A stretch of 64,000 nucleotides of DNA from Candidatus Polarisedimenticolia bacterium (GTDB lineage: Bacteria > Acidobacteriota > Polarisedimenticolia > Gp22-AA2 > AA152): assembly GCA_036004685.1 (NCBI GenBank), contig DASYRE010000042.1, forward strand, positions 1-64,000. The letters are read 5' to 3'. Both the position numbers and the translations under genes were made by a program. Shown in pieces: positions 26,937 to 36,890 of this stretch. Numbering within the stretch: the first letter of the stretch is position 1; each line of letters begins with the position of its first letter. The notes below the pieces were generated by a model. That model saw nothing but the letters and a program-made list of their open reading frames with translations, did no database searches and was not told the DNA's origin.

Positions 26937-27446
26937 GCAATGACCCGGAACGTCCAAGCGGCGCAGGAGGGATCGATGCCGGAGAAACGCGCCGTTCGGA
27001 CAAGGTCCCGCCGGTTTCGGGAAGGGTCCCGCGGCGGAGTCGCCCAAATCGGGCCGGCGTCGCGCGACGATCTCCCGCAGCACGTCCTCCCGCACGATCA
27101 TGGGGCTGCCATGATCCCCGCACCCGCAGGGGTGCCGGGTCCGGTAGGCCTCGAAAGGGTTGAGAAACGCGACCTTGATCGGATCGACCAGGACCGTCCC
27201 GCGCGGGGAAAGGAGCTCGTAGGCCCCGGCGTGGACGAATCCGATGACCCTCCAGAACTGCTGGCGCTCCCCCGTGAGCCCGGTCGCCGTCTCGCGGCAG
27301 TGCCAGCGGTTCAATCGGACGATGGAGCTCTCGAAAAGCCAGCGGAGGTCGATTCCGGCGACTTCCGGGCGGCCCGCGGCGGGATCGGGCGCCGCGCTGC
27401 GCTTCCCCGGGAGGAACGCGGCCCGGGCCCGCTTTAGAGGTTCCAT
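26886..27446 (-). pseudogene. Truncated AraC-family regulator (N-terminal domain only)
   Basis: A 186-codon frame. The central part (FVHAGAYELLSPRG, LVDPIKVAFLNPFEAYR, TRHPCGCGDHGSPMIVR, VLREIV) matches the ligand-binding N-terminal region of AraC-type regulators of the 'HPxGGGD' class. After FLRHRSLLRRLDVPGHC the sequence runs into the inverted-repeat element, which supplies the final residues and the stop. The helix-turn-helix domain of about 100 residues is absent. The protein therefore cannot bind DNA in the normal way. The missing half is not found downstream, so the insertion was probably accompanied by deletion. Confidence 0.6.
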
Positions 27447-27630
27447 CGATTCGGATCATACGCCGCGATGGTCCCCCGGGTTGCACGGCGAAGGCGCGGC
27501 GCGCCGATTTCGCGGCGGTCGTGCGGAGAAAAGTCCGCGCCCATCGCCCGAATCGCGCCGAAAACACGAAACTCTTTGCGCTCCTGCACGTTTCATCGAT
27601 GGAATCTCCGAGAGCGCTTGCGGGAGCGTC

Positions 27631-29286
27631 ATGAAACTTCGCACCGGTGCGATCCTCCTCGGCCTGGCCGCGTTTCTCGGGATCGCGTCCGGATGCGGAG
27701 TCGCCGCCCAGCGGCGCGACCGGCCCAAGCTGGTGGTGCTGATCGCCGTGGACCAGCTTCGCGCCGACCTCCTGGACCGCTACGACTCCCTGTTCACCGG
27801 CGGCTTCCGGCGCCTGAGGGACCGGGGGAGGCGGTACACCGGCGCGATGGTGGAACATGCCATCACCGTCTCCCATCCGGGACACGTCACGCTGGCGACG
27901 GGCATGACGCCGGCGCGGCACGGCATCGTCGACGCCGCCTTCTTCGAAGGTCCCGCGGGGGAGCGCCGGCTGGTGGACGCCCTGGAGGATCCGGCGGAGA
28001 AGATCCTCGGCGCTCCCGACCAGAAAGGCGTCTCGCCCGCGAAAATCCTCTCGAGCACGCTGCCGGAATGGTTCGTCGGCGCCGATCCCGCGGCGCGCGC
28101 CGTCGCCGTCGGCTCCGGGCAGTATTCCTCGCTTCTCCACGCCGGGCATTTCCGCGGCGACGTCTATTGGTACTCGATCGAAGCGGGGAGGTACGTCACC
28201 TCGACCTATTACCGCCGGGAGTATCCCGAGTGGGTCGAGCGCTTCAACCGCGAAGATCTGCCGGTTTTCCTGCAGGGATGTGAAACCTGGGACAATCTCG
28301 TGCCGGAGGCGGCGAGAGGCTTGGCGCGTCCCGATGCGTCGCCCTACGAAGGGGACCACGTGCACACGACCTTCCCGCACCGTATCCTCGACGTGGCCCC
28401 ACGGGAGAAGTTCACCGACGAAGGCTTCCGGCGGCGGGCGCGCGAGTATTGGATCGCCGTGACGCCGGCGCTGGACGATGCGACCCTGACCCTGGCGGAG
28501 AGATCGATCGAGTCGCTGGCGCTCGGCCGCCGAGAGGCGACCGACTACCTTTCCGTCACCCTGTCCCAGGTCGACGACATCGGCCATGCGTACGGGCCGC
28601 TCAGCCAGGAGCAGCTCGACAACCTGTTGCGCATCGACCAGCGCCTCGGAAGGTTCCTCTCCTTCCTGGATCGATCGGTCGGCCAGGGCCGCTACCTCGT
28701 CGCGCTGTCCGCCGATCACGGCGCGCCCGACATCCCGGAGCACCGGATCGCCGCGGGTGAGAAGGCGCGCCGGATCCGGGCCGGCGAGATCCAGGCCCTC
28801 CTCGACGCCGCCGGCGCCCTGGCGGCCAAGTCGGCGCAGCCTCCCGAGCGCCTGGCCGACGAGATCGCCGGGATGCTCCGGCGCAGCCCCTTCGTGGCCG
28901 ATGCCATGACCGTCGGCGAGCTTCTTGGGAGCAGCGCGGGCGCCGATCCCTTCCGGGGGCTGTATCGCAACAACGTTCGCGCCGATCGCGTCCCCCGGTT
29001 TCCGGTCTTCTCCTCCGATCATCCCGAGCAGGGGATTGGCCGCTACGGCGTTCTCGTCCGGCTCGAGGAGGGGGCGATGATCGACTTCGACGCCTCGGTC
29101 CACGGATCGCCCTACGAATACGATCGCCACGTTCCGATGATTTTTTTCGGACCGGGCGTGGCGCCGGGCTCCTCGGACGAACCGGTCGGGACGTTCGATC
29201 TCGCTCCCACCCTGGCGGCGCTTGCCGGGGTCCCCTTTCCCCGCGGTCTGGACGGTCATCCCTTGATGGGCTCGCCAGGAGCGTAG
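27631..29286 (+). CDS. PafA-like alkaline phosphatase/phosphodiesterase family protein
   Basis: 551 aa. The start at 27631 gives a signal peptide (GAILLGLAAFLGIASGCG); an upstream open frame is shadow. The mature protein belongs to the type I phosphodiesterase/alkaline phosphatase superfamily. LVVLIAVDQLRADLLDRYD gives the first metal-binding Asp, VSHPGHVTLATGMTPARHGI holds the nucleophile region, VDDIGHAYGP and SADHGAPDIPEH give further metal ligands, and a C-terminal GPGVAPG/GTFDLAPTLAALAG closes the domain. It should release phosphate from monoesters or diesters in the periplasm. The cysteine in the signal region is a poor lipobox. It stands alone, convergent with the Crp/Fnr gene. Confidence 0.88.
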   Translation: MKLRTGAILLGLAAFLGIASGCGVAAQRRDRPKLVVLIAVDQLRADLLDRYDSLFTGGFRRLRDRGRRYTGAMVEHAITVSHPGHVTLATGMTPARHGIVDAAFFEGPAGERRLVDALEDPAEKILGAPDQKGVSPAKILSSTLPEWFVGADPAARAVAVGSGQYSSLLHAGHFRGDVYWYSIEAGRYVTSTYYRREYPEWVERFNREDLPVFLQGCETWDNLVPEAARGLARPDASPYEGDHVHTTFPHRILDVAPREKFTDEGFRRRAREYWIAVTPALDDATLTLAERSIESLALGRREATDYLSVTLSQVDDIGHAYGPLSQEQLDNLLRIDQRLGRFLSFLDRSVGQGRYLVALSADHGAPDIPEHRIAAGEKARRIRAGEIQALLDAAGALAAKSAQPPERLADEIAGMLRRSPFVADAMTVGELLGSSAGADPFRGLYRNNVRADRVPRFPVFSSDHPEQGIGRYGVLVRLEEGAMIDFDASVHGSPYEYDRHVPMIFFGPGVAPGSSDEPVGTFDLAPTLAALAGVPFPRGLDGHPLMGSPGA

Positions 29287-29448
29287 CGTCGCGGCGGATG
29301 ACCCTCTCCACGAGTGCCGGCCGTGGCGCCCCGGAGCCCGCGGCGAACCGGTCCGGCTGGCGCGTGACCTCGGGCGACTCCAGGGGCTGGTTCAGGGAAG
29401 GGGAGGAAGGATTTTCGGGCGCCGGCCGAAGGTCTTATTGATTGCAAG

Positions 29449-29464
29449 TGTGACAAGAGTCACG
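29449..29464. promoter_or_regulatory. CRP/FNR-family-type binding box
   Basis: TGTGACAAGAGTCACG fits the CRP consensus TGTGA-N6-TCACA in nine of ten positions. It lies about 220 bases beyond the stop of the Crp/Fnr-type gene at 29683-30354, in a convergent spacer. The site is exact in the sequence; the link to that regulator is inference. Confidence 0.45.
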
Positions 29465-29641
29465 GAAACGAGGCGTGACGGCCGCCTAGGATGAGCCCAC
29501 CGGCGGCTGCCTCCACCCCACGACCATTCGAGGCGCCCACCGCTCCGCCCTCGGGCTCCGGCGAGCGCCGACGGCCGGCCCGGCGGTCTGGATCGGAAAT
29601 CCCCGAGACGTCTCGGGAGGCAGCCGTCCCCTGGAGAGGGG

Positions 29642-29671
29642 GCGGGGGGAAGTGTCGACACTTCCCCCCGC
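29642..29671. repeat. Perfect 30-bp palindrome
   Basis: The half-site GCGGGGGGAAGTGTC (29642-29656) is followed directly by its exact reverse complement, centred on GTCGAC. It begins 11 bases after the Crp/Fnr gene's stop on the minus strand. With no loop and no T-run it is not a standard terminator, so it may be a cruciform, an operator or a transcription roadblock. Confidence 0.7.
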
Positions 29672-29682
29672 TTACATTCTTC

Positions 29683-30354
29683 TCATCGATCGGTCGCGCG
29701 GTGGACTTCCGTGAGGGCCCGCCGGTTCAGGATCTCGATTCGTTTCCTTCCGAGCCTCAACAACCCCAGCTGCTGAAACGACTCGAGAATTCGGCTGACG
29801 ACCTCGCGCGTGGTGCCCAGCGAGTCGGCCAGCTTCTGGTGGGTCAGCGTGATCGGATCCTTGTGACCCAGGAGGTGGGAGGCGAGGCGCTGGTCCACGC
29901 GGCGGAAGGCCACGTCGTCGATCAACGCCATCAGGTGGGCCATCCGCCCCGACAGGGCCTGGAAGACGAAAGTCCGGAAGGGCTGCGATTTCAGGACCAT
30001 CTCGAGGAAGAGGTCGCGCGGCGCCCCCCCGAGGACCAGATCGGTCTCGGCCGCCCCCCGGGCCGGATAGATGGTCTCTCCCAGCAGCGCCACGACGGTG
30101 ATCACGCAGCTCTCGCCCGGGTTCAGATGATAGAGGAGAATCTCGTGCCCGTCGGGGCCGGACTTGGTGGCTCGAATCATTCCCTCGACGAGCAGGGGGT
30201 AGGCGGTGCAGGGACTCCCCTCGTGAAAAAGCTCCTGGCCCGAGGGGATCTTGACGAGCCGGACCTCCTGCTCGAGCCTCTGCTGGAGATCGGTGGGGAG
30301 CTCTTCCAGGACGGGGTACCGGATTCGCAGTCGTTCCCGGTCGGCATGGTTCAT
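29683..30354 (-). CDS. Crp/Fnr-family transcriptional regulator
   Basis: 223 aa. Residues about 20-135 form the cyclic-nucleotide-binding-like beta roll (VKIPSGQELFHEGSPCTAYP, IRATKSGPDGHEILLYHLNP). There is no FNR-type cysteine cluster near the N-terminus, so direct Fe-S oxygen sensing is unlikely. GESCVITVVALLGETIYPA is typical of a subgroup that senses unknown effectors. The C-terminal winged helix (about 165-215) has LTHQKLADSLGTTREVVSRI. It is transcribed divergently from the PLP-enzyme gene at 30495, across 140 bases. Confidence 0.9.
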   Translation of the reverse strand: MNHADRERLRIRYPVLEELPTDLQQRLEQEVRLVKIPSGQELFHEGSPCTAYPLLVEGMIRATKSGPDGHEILLYHLNPGESCVITVVALLGETIYPARGAAETDLVLGGAPRDLFLEMVLKSQPFRTFVFQALSGRMAHLMALIDDVAFRRVDQRLASHLLGHKDPITLTHQKLADSLGTTREVVSRILESFQQLGLLRLGRKRIEILNRRALTEVHRATDR

Positions 30355-30441
30355 GGGATCCTCGCCCGAAGCCTGGTTGGTGAATGCCTAGCACTTTAAG
30401 GTCGGCGCCCGCTTCGCGTCAAGCGATTTCCGCGGCCGGCC

Positions 30442-30476
30442 GCGGCCGCCGTCCACCACCTCAGCGGCCGCGCCGG
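30442..30476. repeat. 35-bp exact repeat, intergenic copy
   Basis: This segment is identical over 35 bases to 35672-35706 inside the sigma-54 activator gene. It begins and ends with NotI-like palindromes (GCGGCCGC) spaced by 14 bases. It sits 19 bases upstream of the PLP-enzyme start and fills much of the short promoter region. Confidence 0.75.
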
Positions 30477-30494
30477 TAGGATATACTCGGCCGC

Positions 30495-31541
30495 ATGGCC
30501 GGCCTGCGCGTGTGCGACAACATCTCCGAAGCCGTCGGGTGGACCCCTTTGGTGAGGCTACGGCGGAGCGTTCCGGGCTTCGCCGGCGAGGTCTTCGCCA
30601 AGATCGAATTCATGAATCCGATGGGCAGCGTGAAGGATCGCATCGCACGCTTCATGATCGAGAAGGCGCGACACGAAGACGCCGTGCGCCCCGGCGACGT
30701 GATCATCGAGAGCTCCTCCGGAAACACGGCGATGGGCCTCGCGATGATGGCGGTGCTCGAGGGGCTGCGCTGCAAGATGGTCGTCCGGCGTGAGACCAGC
30801 CGGGAGAAGCTCGACTGCCTGCGGGCCATGGGAGTCGAGCTCGTGCTCGTTGACGGCGGCCTGCCGCCCGAGGATCCCGAGAGCTACAATCGCAAGGCGC
30901 AGCGGCTCGCGGCCGAGACGCCGGGCGCCTACTTCACCGACCAGCACAACAACCGCGCCAACAACGAAGCCCATTATCGGACCACCGGCCCCGAGATCTG
31001 GAGCCAGATGGAGGGGCGGATCGACTACGTCGTGGCGGGGATCGGCACGGGAGGCACGCTGTGCGGCGTGGGCCGCTACCTCAAGGAGCAGGATCCCGGC
31101 GTCCGGATCGTGGCGGTCGATCCGGTCGGCTCCGTGTTTCACGATTTTTTCAAGACCGGGAAGCCCGGCCGACCCTCGCCGGGCCTGCTCGAGGGACTCG
31201 GGGACGAGGAGGTCATCGGGTGCCCCGAGTTCGAGCTGATCGACGAGATGCTCCAGGTCACGGATCGGGACGCTTTCCTGGCGGCGCGCGAGCTGGCGCG
31301 CTGCGAGGCGATCCTGGCGGGGGGCTCCAGCGGGGCCGCGCTATGGGGGGTCCGCGAGCTGGTGCGCCGTCTCGACGCTCCGGCCCGAGTCGTCACGTTG
31401 TTTCCCGATTCCGGCGGCCGCTATCTCAGCACCATTTTCAACGACGACTGGATGCGACGCCACGGATTCCTCGACGAAATCCGGGAAGGCGCTCAAGGAC
31501 TTTCGATTTCGGGCCTGGAGCCCGGGGAGAAGCGCGCATGA
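30495..31541 (+). CDS. PLP-dependent cysteine synthase / cystathionine beta-synthase-like
   Basis: 348 aa, fold-type II PLP enzyme. The lysine that binds PLP is in NPMGSVKDR (about residue 47). The substrate loop is ESSSGNTAMGLA, the phosphate-binding loop is GIGTGGTLCG, and a late GGSSGAALWG completes the site. The pattern fits O-acetylserine sulfhydrylase or the catalytic core of cystathionine beta-synthase, which I cannot separate by eye; no CBS domains follow. The length is slightly above CysK/CysM. It overlaps the ferritin gene start (ATGA), so both are translated from one message, linking sulfur amino-acid synthesis with iron storage. Confidence 0.88.
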   Translation: MAGLRVCDNISEAVGWTPLVRLRRSVPGFAGEVFAKIEFMNPMGSVKDRIARFMIEKARHEDAVRPGDVIIESSSGNTAMGLAMMAVLEGLRCKMVVRRETSREKLDCLRAMGVELVLVDGGLPPEDPESYNRKAQRLAAETPGAYFTDQHNNRANNEAHYRTTGPEIWSQMEGRIDYVVAGIGTGGTLCGVGRYLKEQDPGVRIVAVDPVGSVFHDFFKTGKPGRPSPGLLEGLGDEEVIGCPEFELIDEMLQVTDRDAFLAARELARCEAILAGGSSGAALWGVRELVRRLDAPARVVTLFPDSGGRYLSTIFNDDWMRRHGFLDEIREGAQGLSISGLEPGEKRA

Positions 31542-32056
31542 TGAGCAAGATCGTGTTGGATGCGATCAACGGCCAGATCCATTCCGAGCTGAGCGCCTCG
31601 TACACCTACCTGGCCATGTCGGCCTGGTGCGAGCGCAGCAACTTCACCGGCGCGGCCCGCTGGCTCCGGCTCCAGAGCCAGGAGGAATACGGCCACGCCA
31701 TGCGCCTCTTCGATTTCATGCTGGCCCGCAACACCAAGCCGGAGCTTCCGAACCTCGAGAAGCCGCGCAGCGAGTTCCAGTCGCTGGCGGAAGTCTTCGA
31801 GATCGCCTACGAGCAGGAGAAATCGGTGAGCTCCCAGATCGACTCGCTGTACGAGCTGGTCTTCAAGGAGAAAGCCTACCCGGCGGTGGTCCAGCTCGAA
31901 TGGTTCCTGAACGAGCAGGTGGAGGAGGAGAAGACGGCGCGCGAGGTCGCCGCCCGGCTTCAAATGGTCGGCGGCGACTCGGCGGGACTGCTGGAGATCG
32001 ATCGATGGCTGGGAATGCGGGCGCCGCAGGGCCAGCCGGCCGGCGCCGGGAAATAG
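31538..32056 (+). CDS. Ferritin (non-heme iron storage protein)
   Basis: 172 aa. The first ATG at 31538 overlaps the upstream stop. Ferroxidase ligands are visible: Glu in HSELSASYTYLAM (about residue 18), the EEYGHAM motif (about 51-57), and Glu/Gln in AYEQEKSVSSQID and WFLNEQVEEEKTA. This is the FtnA-type bacterial ferritin pattern, with no heme-ligand methionine evident as in bacterioferritin. It should form a 24-subunit cage that oxidises and stores iron. It is translationally coupled to the PLP-dependent synthase gene. Confidence 0.93.
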   Translation: MMSKIVLDAINGQIHSELSASYTYLAMSAWCERSNFTGAARWLRLQSQEEYGHAMRLFDFMLARNTKPELPNLEKPRSEFQSLAEVFEIAYEQEKSVSSQIDSLYELVFKEKAYPAVVQLEWFLNEQVEEEKTAREVAARLQMVGGDSAGLLEIDRWLGMRAPQGQPAGAGK

Positions 32057-32069
32057 CCGCGCTCTCCTC

Positions 32070-32657
32070 TCAGCCCTCCAGGGCGGCGCCGCAGCGAGGA
32101 CAGGAGGAATCGCCCGGGGAGACTTCGGCACCGCAGTCGGAGCAGAGCAGCGGCTCCAGGCTGCCGGCGAGGGCGAGCCCGCAATCGGGGCATTTGTCCG
32201 TTCCGGCGGCGAGACTCGCGGAGCAGGCGGGACAGCGGGCATAACCCCTTTCCGGGTCGAACGGCGCTTCGGGATTTTCCGAACCGCTCTCCGGCTCGGG
32301 GAAATCGGGCAGCTCCGCGAGGATCCGGCGCGCCGCCTCCCGCTCCTCGTCGCGCACGCTCAGATCGAACCGGCTGTGCGGGACGAGGGTCGTGGCGCGC
32401 TGCTCTTCGGAGGATTCGATGCGAAACGGGATGGCCGCGCGGGTCAGGGCCGCGGCCAGCGGCTCCAGGTCCTCGACCACGGAAGTGTAATAAAGAGATC
32501 GGTAGACCCCCGGGGGAGGCTCGGAAGCCGCCTCGATCTCACGCTCGGGATCGGTCTCCTCCTGCCGGATCTCCAGGTCGCCGCCGCAATCGGCGCAAGT
32601 CAGGATTTCGGGCCGGTAGTCGGCGTGACAGCGCGGGCAGTGCCGCACGAAGTCCAT
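32070..32657 (-). CDS. Zinc-ribbon protein with DUF2007-like central domain
   Basis: 195 aa, soluble. An N-terminal zinc ribbon (CPRCHADYRPEILTCADCGG) is followed by an acidic linker. A DUF2007-type domain comes next (LYYTSVVEDLEPLAAALTRA, then FDLSVRDEEREAARRIL). Two more ribbons end the protein (CPACSASLAAGTDKCPDCG and CSDCGAEVSPGDSSCPRCG). All twelve expected metal-binding cysteines are present. Such proteins may act as adaptors or regulators; no biochemical role is known. It converges with ferritin 13 bases away and diverges from the S9 peptidase. Confidence 0.75.
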   Translation of the reverse strand: MDFVRHCPRCHADYRPEILTCADCGGDLEIRQEETDPEREIEAASEPPPGVYRSLYYTSVVEDLEPLAAALTRAAIPFRIESSEEQRATTLVPHSRFDLSVRDEEREAARRILAELPDFPEPESGSENPEAPFDPERGYARCPACSASLAAGTDKCPDCGLALAGSLEPLLCSDCGAEVSPGDSSCPRCGAALEG

Positions 32658-32845
32658 GGCTCCTCCCTCTGCAAGACGGTCCGGGGAAAAGCGTCACCGC
32701 CCCCATCCTAGCGAGTTTCTCTCCGGCCCGCCATCGCCGCGAGCGGTTGACGCGGCGCGCCCGACCTGCCTATCCTTCCGGCGGCTCCACACAGAATGCG
32801 CCGGCCGCACCAATCCTTTTTCAACTCCCGGGAGGAGAGACCTTC

Positions 32846-34900
32846 ATGCGCCCCTGGCTCCCCAGCCTGACTTGCATCTTGATCTTCTCCGTGACGGCTC
32901 CGGCGGCGGTCCTGGCCGCCGGCGCGCACCCTTTCTCGGTCCACGACATGGTCGCCTTCGATCGGATCTCCGAGCCCCAGGTCTCCCCGGACGGCAAGTG
33001 GATCGTCTTCAGCGTCAGCGCCGTGGACCTCGAGGCCAACAAGCGGCGCTCCGATCTCTATCTGGTGAGAGCCGATGGAACCGGACTGCGGCGGCTCACG
33101 AGCCACGAGGCGGGTGACAGCGCGCCCCGCTGGTCCGCGGACGGCCGCCGGATCTGGTTTCTCTCGAGCCGATCCGGGACGTCCCAGGTCTGGAGGATCC
33201 CGGCCGACGGAGGGGAGGCGGAACAGGCGACGCACCTGCCGCTCGACGTGAACGCTTTCCTCCCGTCTCCGGACGGCTCGAGGCTCGCCGTCGCCCTGGA
33301 AGTGTTTCCCGATTGCGCCAGCCTGGAATGCACGACGAAACGTCTGGACGAGATCGCCGGCCGGAAAGCCACCGGGCAGATCTTCGACCGTCTCTTCATC
33401 CGGCATTGGGACGCTTGGAGCGACGGCCGGCGATCGCACCTGTTCGTCCTGCCCGCGGCGGGAGGGAGCCCCGTCGACGCCATGAAAGGGATGGACGCCG
33501 ACTCGCCCTCCAAGCCTTTCGGCGGGACCGAAGAGTTCACCTTCACGCCGGACGGGAAGGCGATTCTCTTCTCGGCCCGCGACGCGGGGCGTGAGGAGGC
33601 CTGGTCGACGAACTTCGATCTCTTCCTGTCGCCGGCCGACGGCTCGGCCCCGGCGAAGCGGATCACCGACAACCCGGCGTGGGACACGCAGCCCGCCTTC
33701 TCCCCCGACGGCAAGACGCTCGCCTATCTCGCCATGGCCCGGCCCGGCTACGAGGCGGACCGTTACGTGATCGTGCTGCGCTCCTGGCCCGGGGGGCGGG
33801 ACCGGAGGCTGACCGGAGACTGGGATCGCTCGCCCCAGAGCCTGATCTGGTCGGCGGACGGAAGGACGCTGTACACGACCGCGGAGAATCTCGGGCAAGC
33901 GTCGCTCTTCGCGGTGGACGCCTCCACCGGAAAGGTCCGGACGATCGTCAAGGAGGGCACCCTGTCGAATCCCTCGCCGGCCGGGTCGCGCCTCGTCTAC
34001 CTGGCCGACGATCTGAACCATCCGGCGGAGCTGTTCTCGGTCAACCCCGACGGGAGCAGCCTCCGGGTGGTGACCAGCATGAACGGGACCAAAGTGAGGG
34101 ATGCGCGCATGGGCAAGGCGGAGCAGTTCTCCTTCAAGGGGGCGAACGACGACCCCGTCTACGGTTACGTCGTGCAGCCGGCCGATTACCAGGAGGGCCG
34201 GAAGTATCCGGTGGCCTTCCTGATCCACGGCGGCCCGCAGGGATCGTTCGGCAACCACTTCCATTACCGCTGGAATCCGCAGGCGTACGCGGGCGCCGGC
34301 TACGCCTCGGTGATGATCGACTTCCACGGGTCGACCGGCTACGGGCAGGCCTTCAGCGACGCGATCGGGGGGGACTGGGGCGGCAAGCCGCTCGTCGACC
34401 TCCAGAAGGGCCTCGACGCGGCGCTGGCGCGCTATCCCTGGCTGGACGGGAATCGCGTCAGCGCCCTGGGCGCCTCCTACGGCGCCTACATGGTCAACTG
34501 GATCGAGGGCAATTGGCCGGACCGCTTCCGCTGCCTGGTGAGCCACGACGGCAATCTGGACGAGCGCATGGCCTATTTCGACACGGAGGAGCTCTGGTTC
34601 CCGGAATGGGATCACCGCGGCACGCCGTGGGACAACCCCGAAGGCTACGAGCGGCAGAACCCGACCAACTTCGTGAAGAATTGGAAGACCCCGATGCTGG
34701 TCGTCCATGGAGGGAAGGACTACCGCATCGTCTACAGCCAGGGGATCTCCGTCTTCACGGCCCTCCAGCGCCGCGGGATCCCGAGCAAGTTCCTTTATTT
34801 CCCCGACGAGAATCACTGGGTCCTCAAGCCGCAGAACAGCATCCTCTGGCACGACACGGTCCTCGCCTGGCTGGATCAGTGGACCAAGGCGCCGCATTGA
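32846..34900 (+). CDS. S9-family prolyl oligopeptidase, exported
   Basis: 684 aa. The ATG at 32846 has GGAGGAG nine bases upstream and opens a signal peptide (LTCILIFSVTAPAAVLAAG). An N-terminal seven-bladed PD40 propeller (residues about 35-420, e.g. ISEPQVSPDGKWIVFSV) gates a C-terminal alpha/beta hydrolase. The catalytic serine is in GASYGAYMVNW (near 544), the aspartate in HGGKDYRI and the histidine in DENHWVLKP; LIHGGPQGSFG precedes them. It is expected to trim short or proline-containing peptides in the periplasm. Confidence 0.93.
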   Translation: MRPWLPSLTCILIFSVTAPAAVLAAGAHPFSVHDMVAFDRISEPQVSPDGKWIVFSVSAVDLEANKRRSDLYLVRADGTGLRRLTSHEAGDSAPRWSADGRRIWFLSSRSGTSQVWRIPADGGEAEQATHLPLDVNAFLPSPDGSRLAVALEVFPDCASLECTTKRLDEIAGRKATGQIFDRLFIRHWDAWSDGRRSHLFVLPAAGGSPVDAMKGMDADSPSKPFGGTEEFTFTPDGKAILFSARDAGREEAWSTNFDLFLSPADGSAPAKRITDNPAWDTQPAFSPDGKTLAYLAMARPGYEADRYVIVLRSWPGGRDRRLTGDWDRSPQSLIWSADGRTLYTTAENLGQASLFAVDASTGKVRTIVKEGTLSNPSPAGSRLVYLADDLNHPAELFSVNPDGSSLRVVTSMNGTKVRDARMGKAEQFSFKGANDDPVYGYVVQPADYQEGRKYPVAFLIHGGPQGSFGNHFHYRWNPQAYAGAGYASVMIDFHGSTGYGQAFSDAIGGDWGGKPLVDLQKGLDAALARYPWLDGNRVSALGASYGAYMVNWIEGNWPDRFRCLVSHDGNLDERMAYFDTEELWFPEWDHRGTPWDNPEGYERQNPTNFVKNWKTPMLVVHGGKDYRIVYSQGISVFTALQRRGIPSKFLYFPDENHWVLKPQNSILWHDTVLAWLDQWTKAPH

Positions 34901-34975
34901 GTTTCGCCCGCGCGGGCGCTGGATTAGAATCTCCGCGTCCGCGTCCGCGGCGGCGCGCGGCGGGAGGCGGCGCCC

Positions 34976-36505
<1,530 letters not shown>

Positions 36506-36510
36506 CCGCC

Positions 36511-36556
36511 TCGTCATTAATGTCGAACCGTGGGAATTTCTCGACATTCATGTCGT
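36511..36556. promoter_or_regulatory. Upstream activator sites 1 and 2 (TCGACA-N4-TGTCGA)
   Basis: Site 1 (36511-36526) reads TCGTCATTAATGTCGA and site 2 (36541-36556) reads TCGACATTCATGTCGT. Each is one base off the palindrome TCGACA-N4-TGTCGA. Their starts are exactly 30 bases apart, about three helical turns. They begin five bases after the activator gene's stop. Binding by the neighbouring Fis-type activator is inferred from position and symmetry. Confidence 0.7.
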
Positions 36557-36681
36557 AAAGCCGCCCCGGCGCAGGGCTCCCACCCCGCCGCGCGCTGCTT
36601 CCTCCGAAACAGCTCAAGACCTCGGCCTTTTCCCACATCGGGTTCGTGCGATGGGACGACGCCGGGCGGCCTGAAGATTTA

Positions 36682-36727
36682 TCGACATCTTTGTAGAAAG
36701 AATTGGTCACATCGACAAATGTGTCGA
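36682..36727. promoter_or_regulatory. Upstream activator sites 3 and 4 (TCGACA-N4-TGTCGA)
   Basis: Site 3 (36682-36697) reads TCGACATCTTTGTAGA, one mismatch. Site 4 (36712-36727) reads TCGACAAATGTGTCGA, a perfect palindrome. Again the starts are 30 bases apart. Site 4 ends 100 bases before the -24 element of the sigma-54 promoter, a typical enhancer distance. Confidence 0.72.
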
Positions 36728-36827
36728 GACCTCGAGCCCGCGCGGGGCCTCCCGCCGTTTCGCGATCTCCACTGCTTTCATAGAGCTGCGAGCCGGAAAC
36801 CCGTAGCGCCGGCGAGGGGAAGGCAGG

Positions 36828-36843
36828 TGGTATGGGGATTGCC
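36828..36843 (+). promoter_or_regulatory. Sigma-54 (-24/-12) promoter
   Basis: TGGTATGGGGATTGCC matches the sigma-54 consensus TGGYRYR-N4-TTGCW in all but the last position, with the invariant GG (36829-36830) and GC (36841-36842) separated by ten bases. It lies 47 bases before the malate synthase ATG and downstream of four enhancer-like palindromes. Confidence 0.78.
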
Positions 36844-36890
36844 TTAAAAGAGACGCCGAACCAGCGGCAAACGGCGCAGACCAGAGGGCG

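Larger units (their letters stand above)
29287..29682. other. Convergent intergenic region with CRP-like box and palindrome
   Basis: 396 bases between the 3' ends of the phosphatase and Crp/Fnr genes. No gene was recognised. It holds a near-consensus CRP-type box (29449-29464) and a 30-base perfect palindrome (29642-29671). Regulatory elements are unexpected between two gene ends, so a small RNA promoter is possible. Confidence 0.4.

Noticed and set aside
26881-29259. 792-codon minus-strand frame opposite the phosphatase
   Set aside because: It is an antisense shadow of the phosphatase, which has conserved metal-binding motifs.
29642-29671. Palindrome considered as an intrinsic terminator
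   Set aside because: There is no loop and no T-run on either strand, so it is reported as a palindrome instead.
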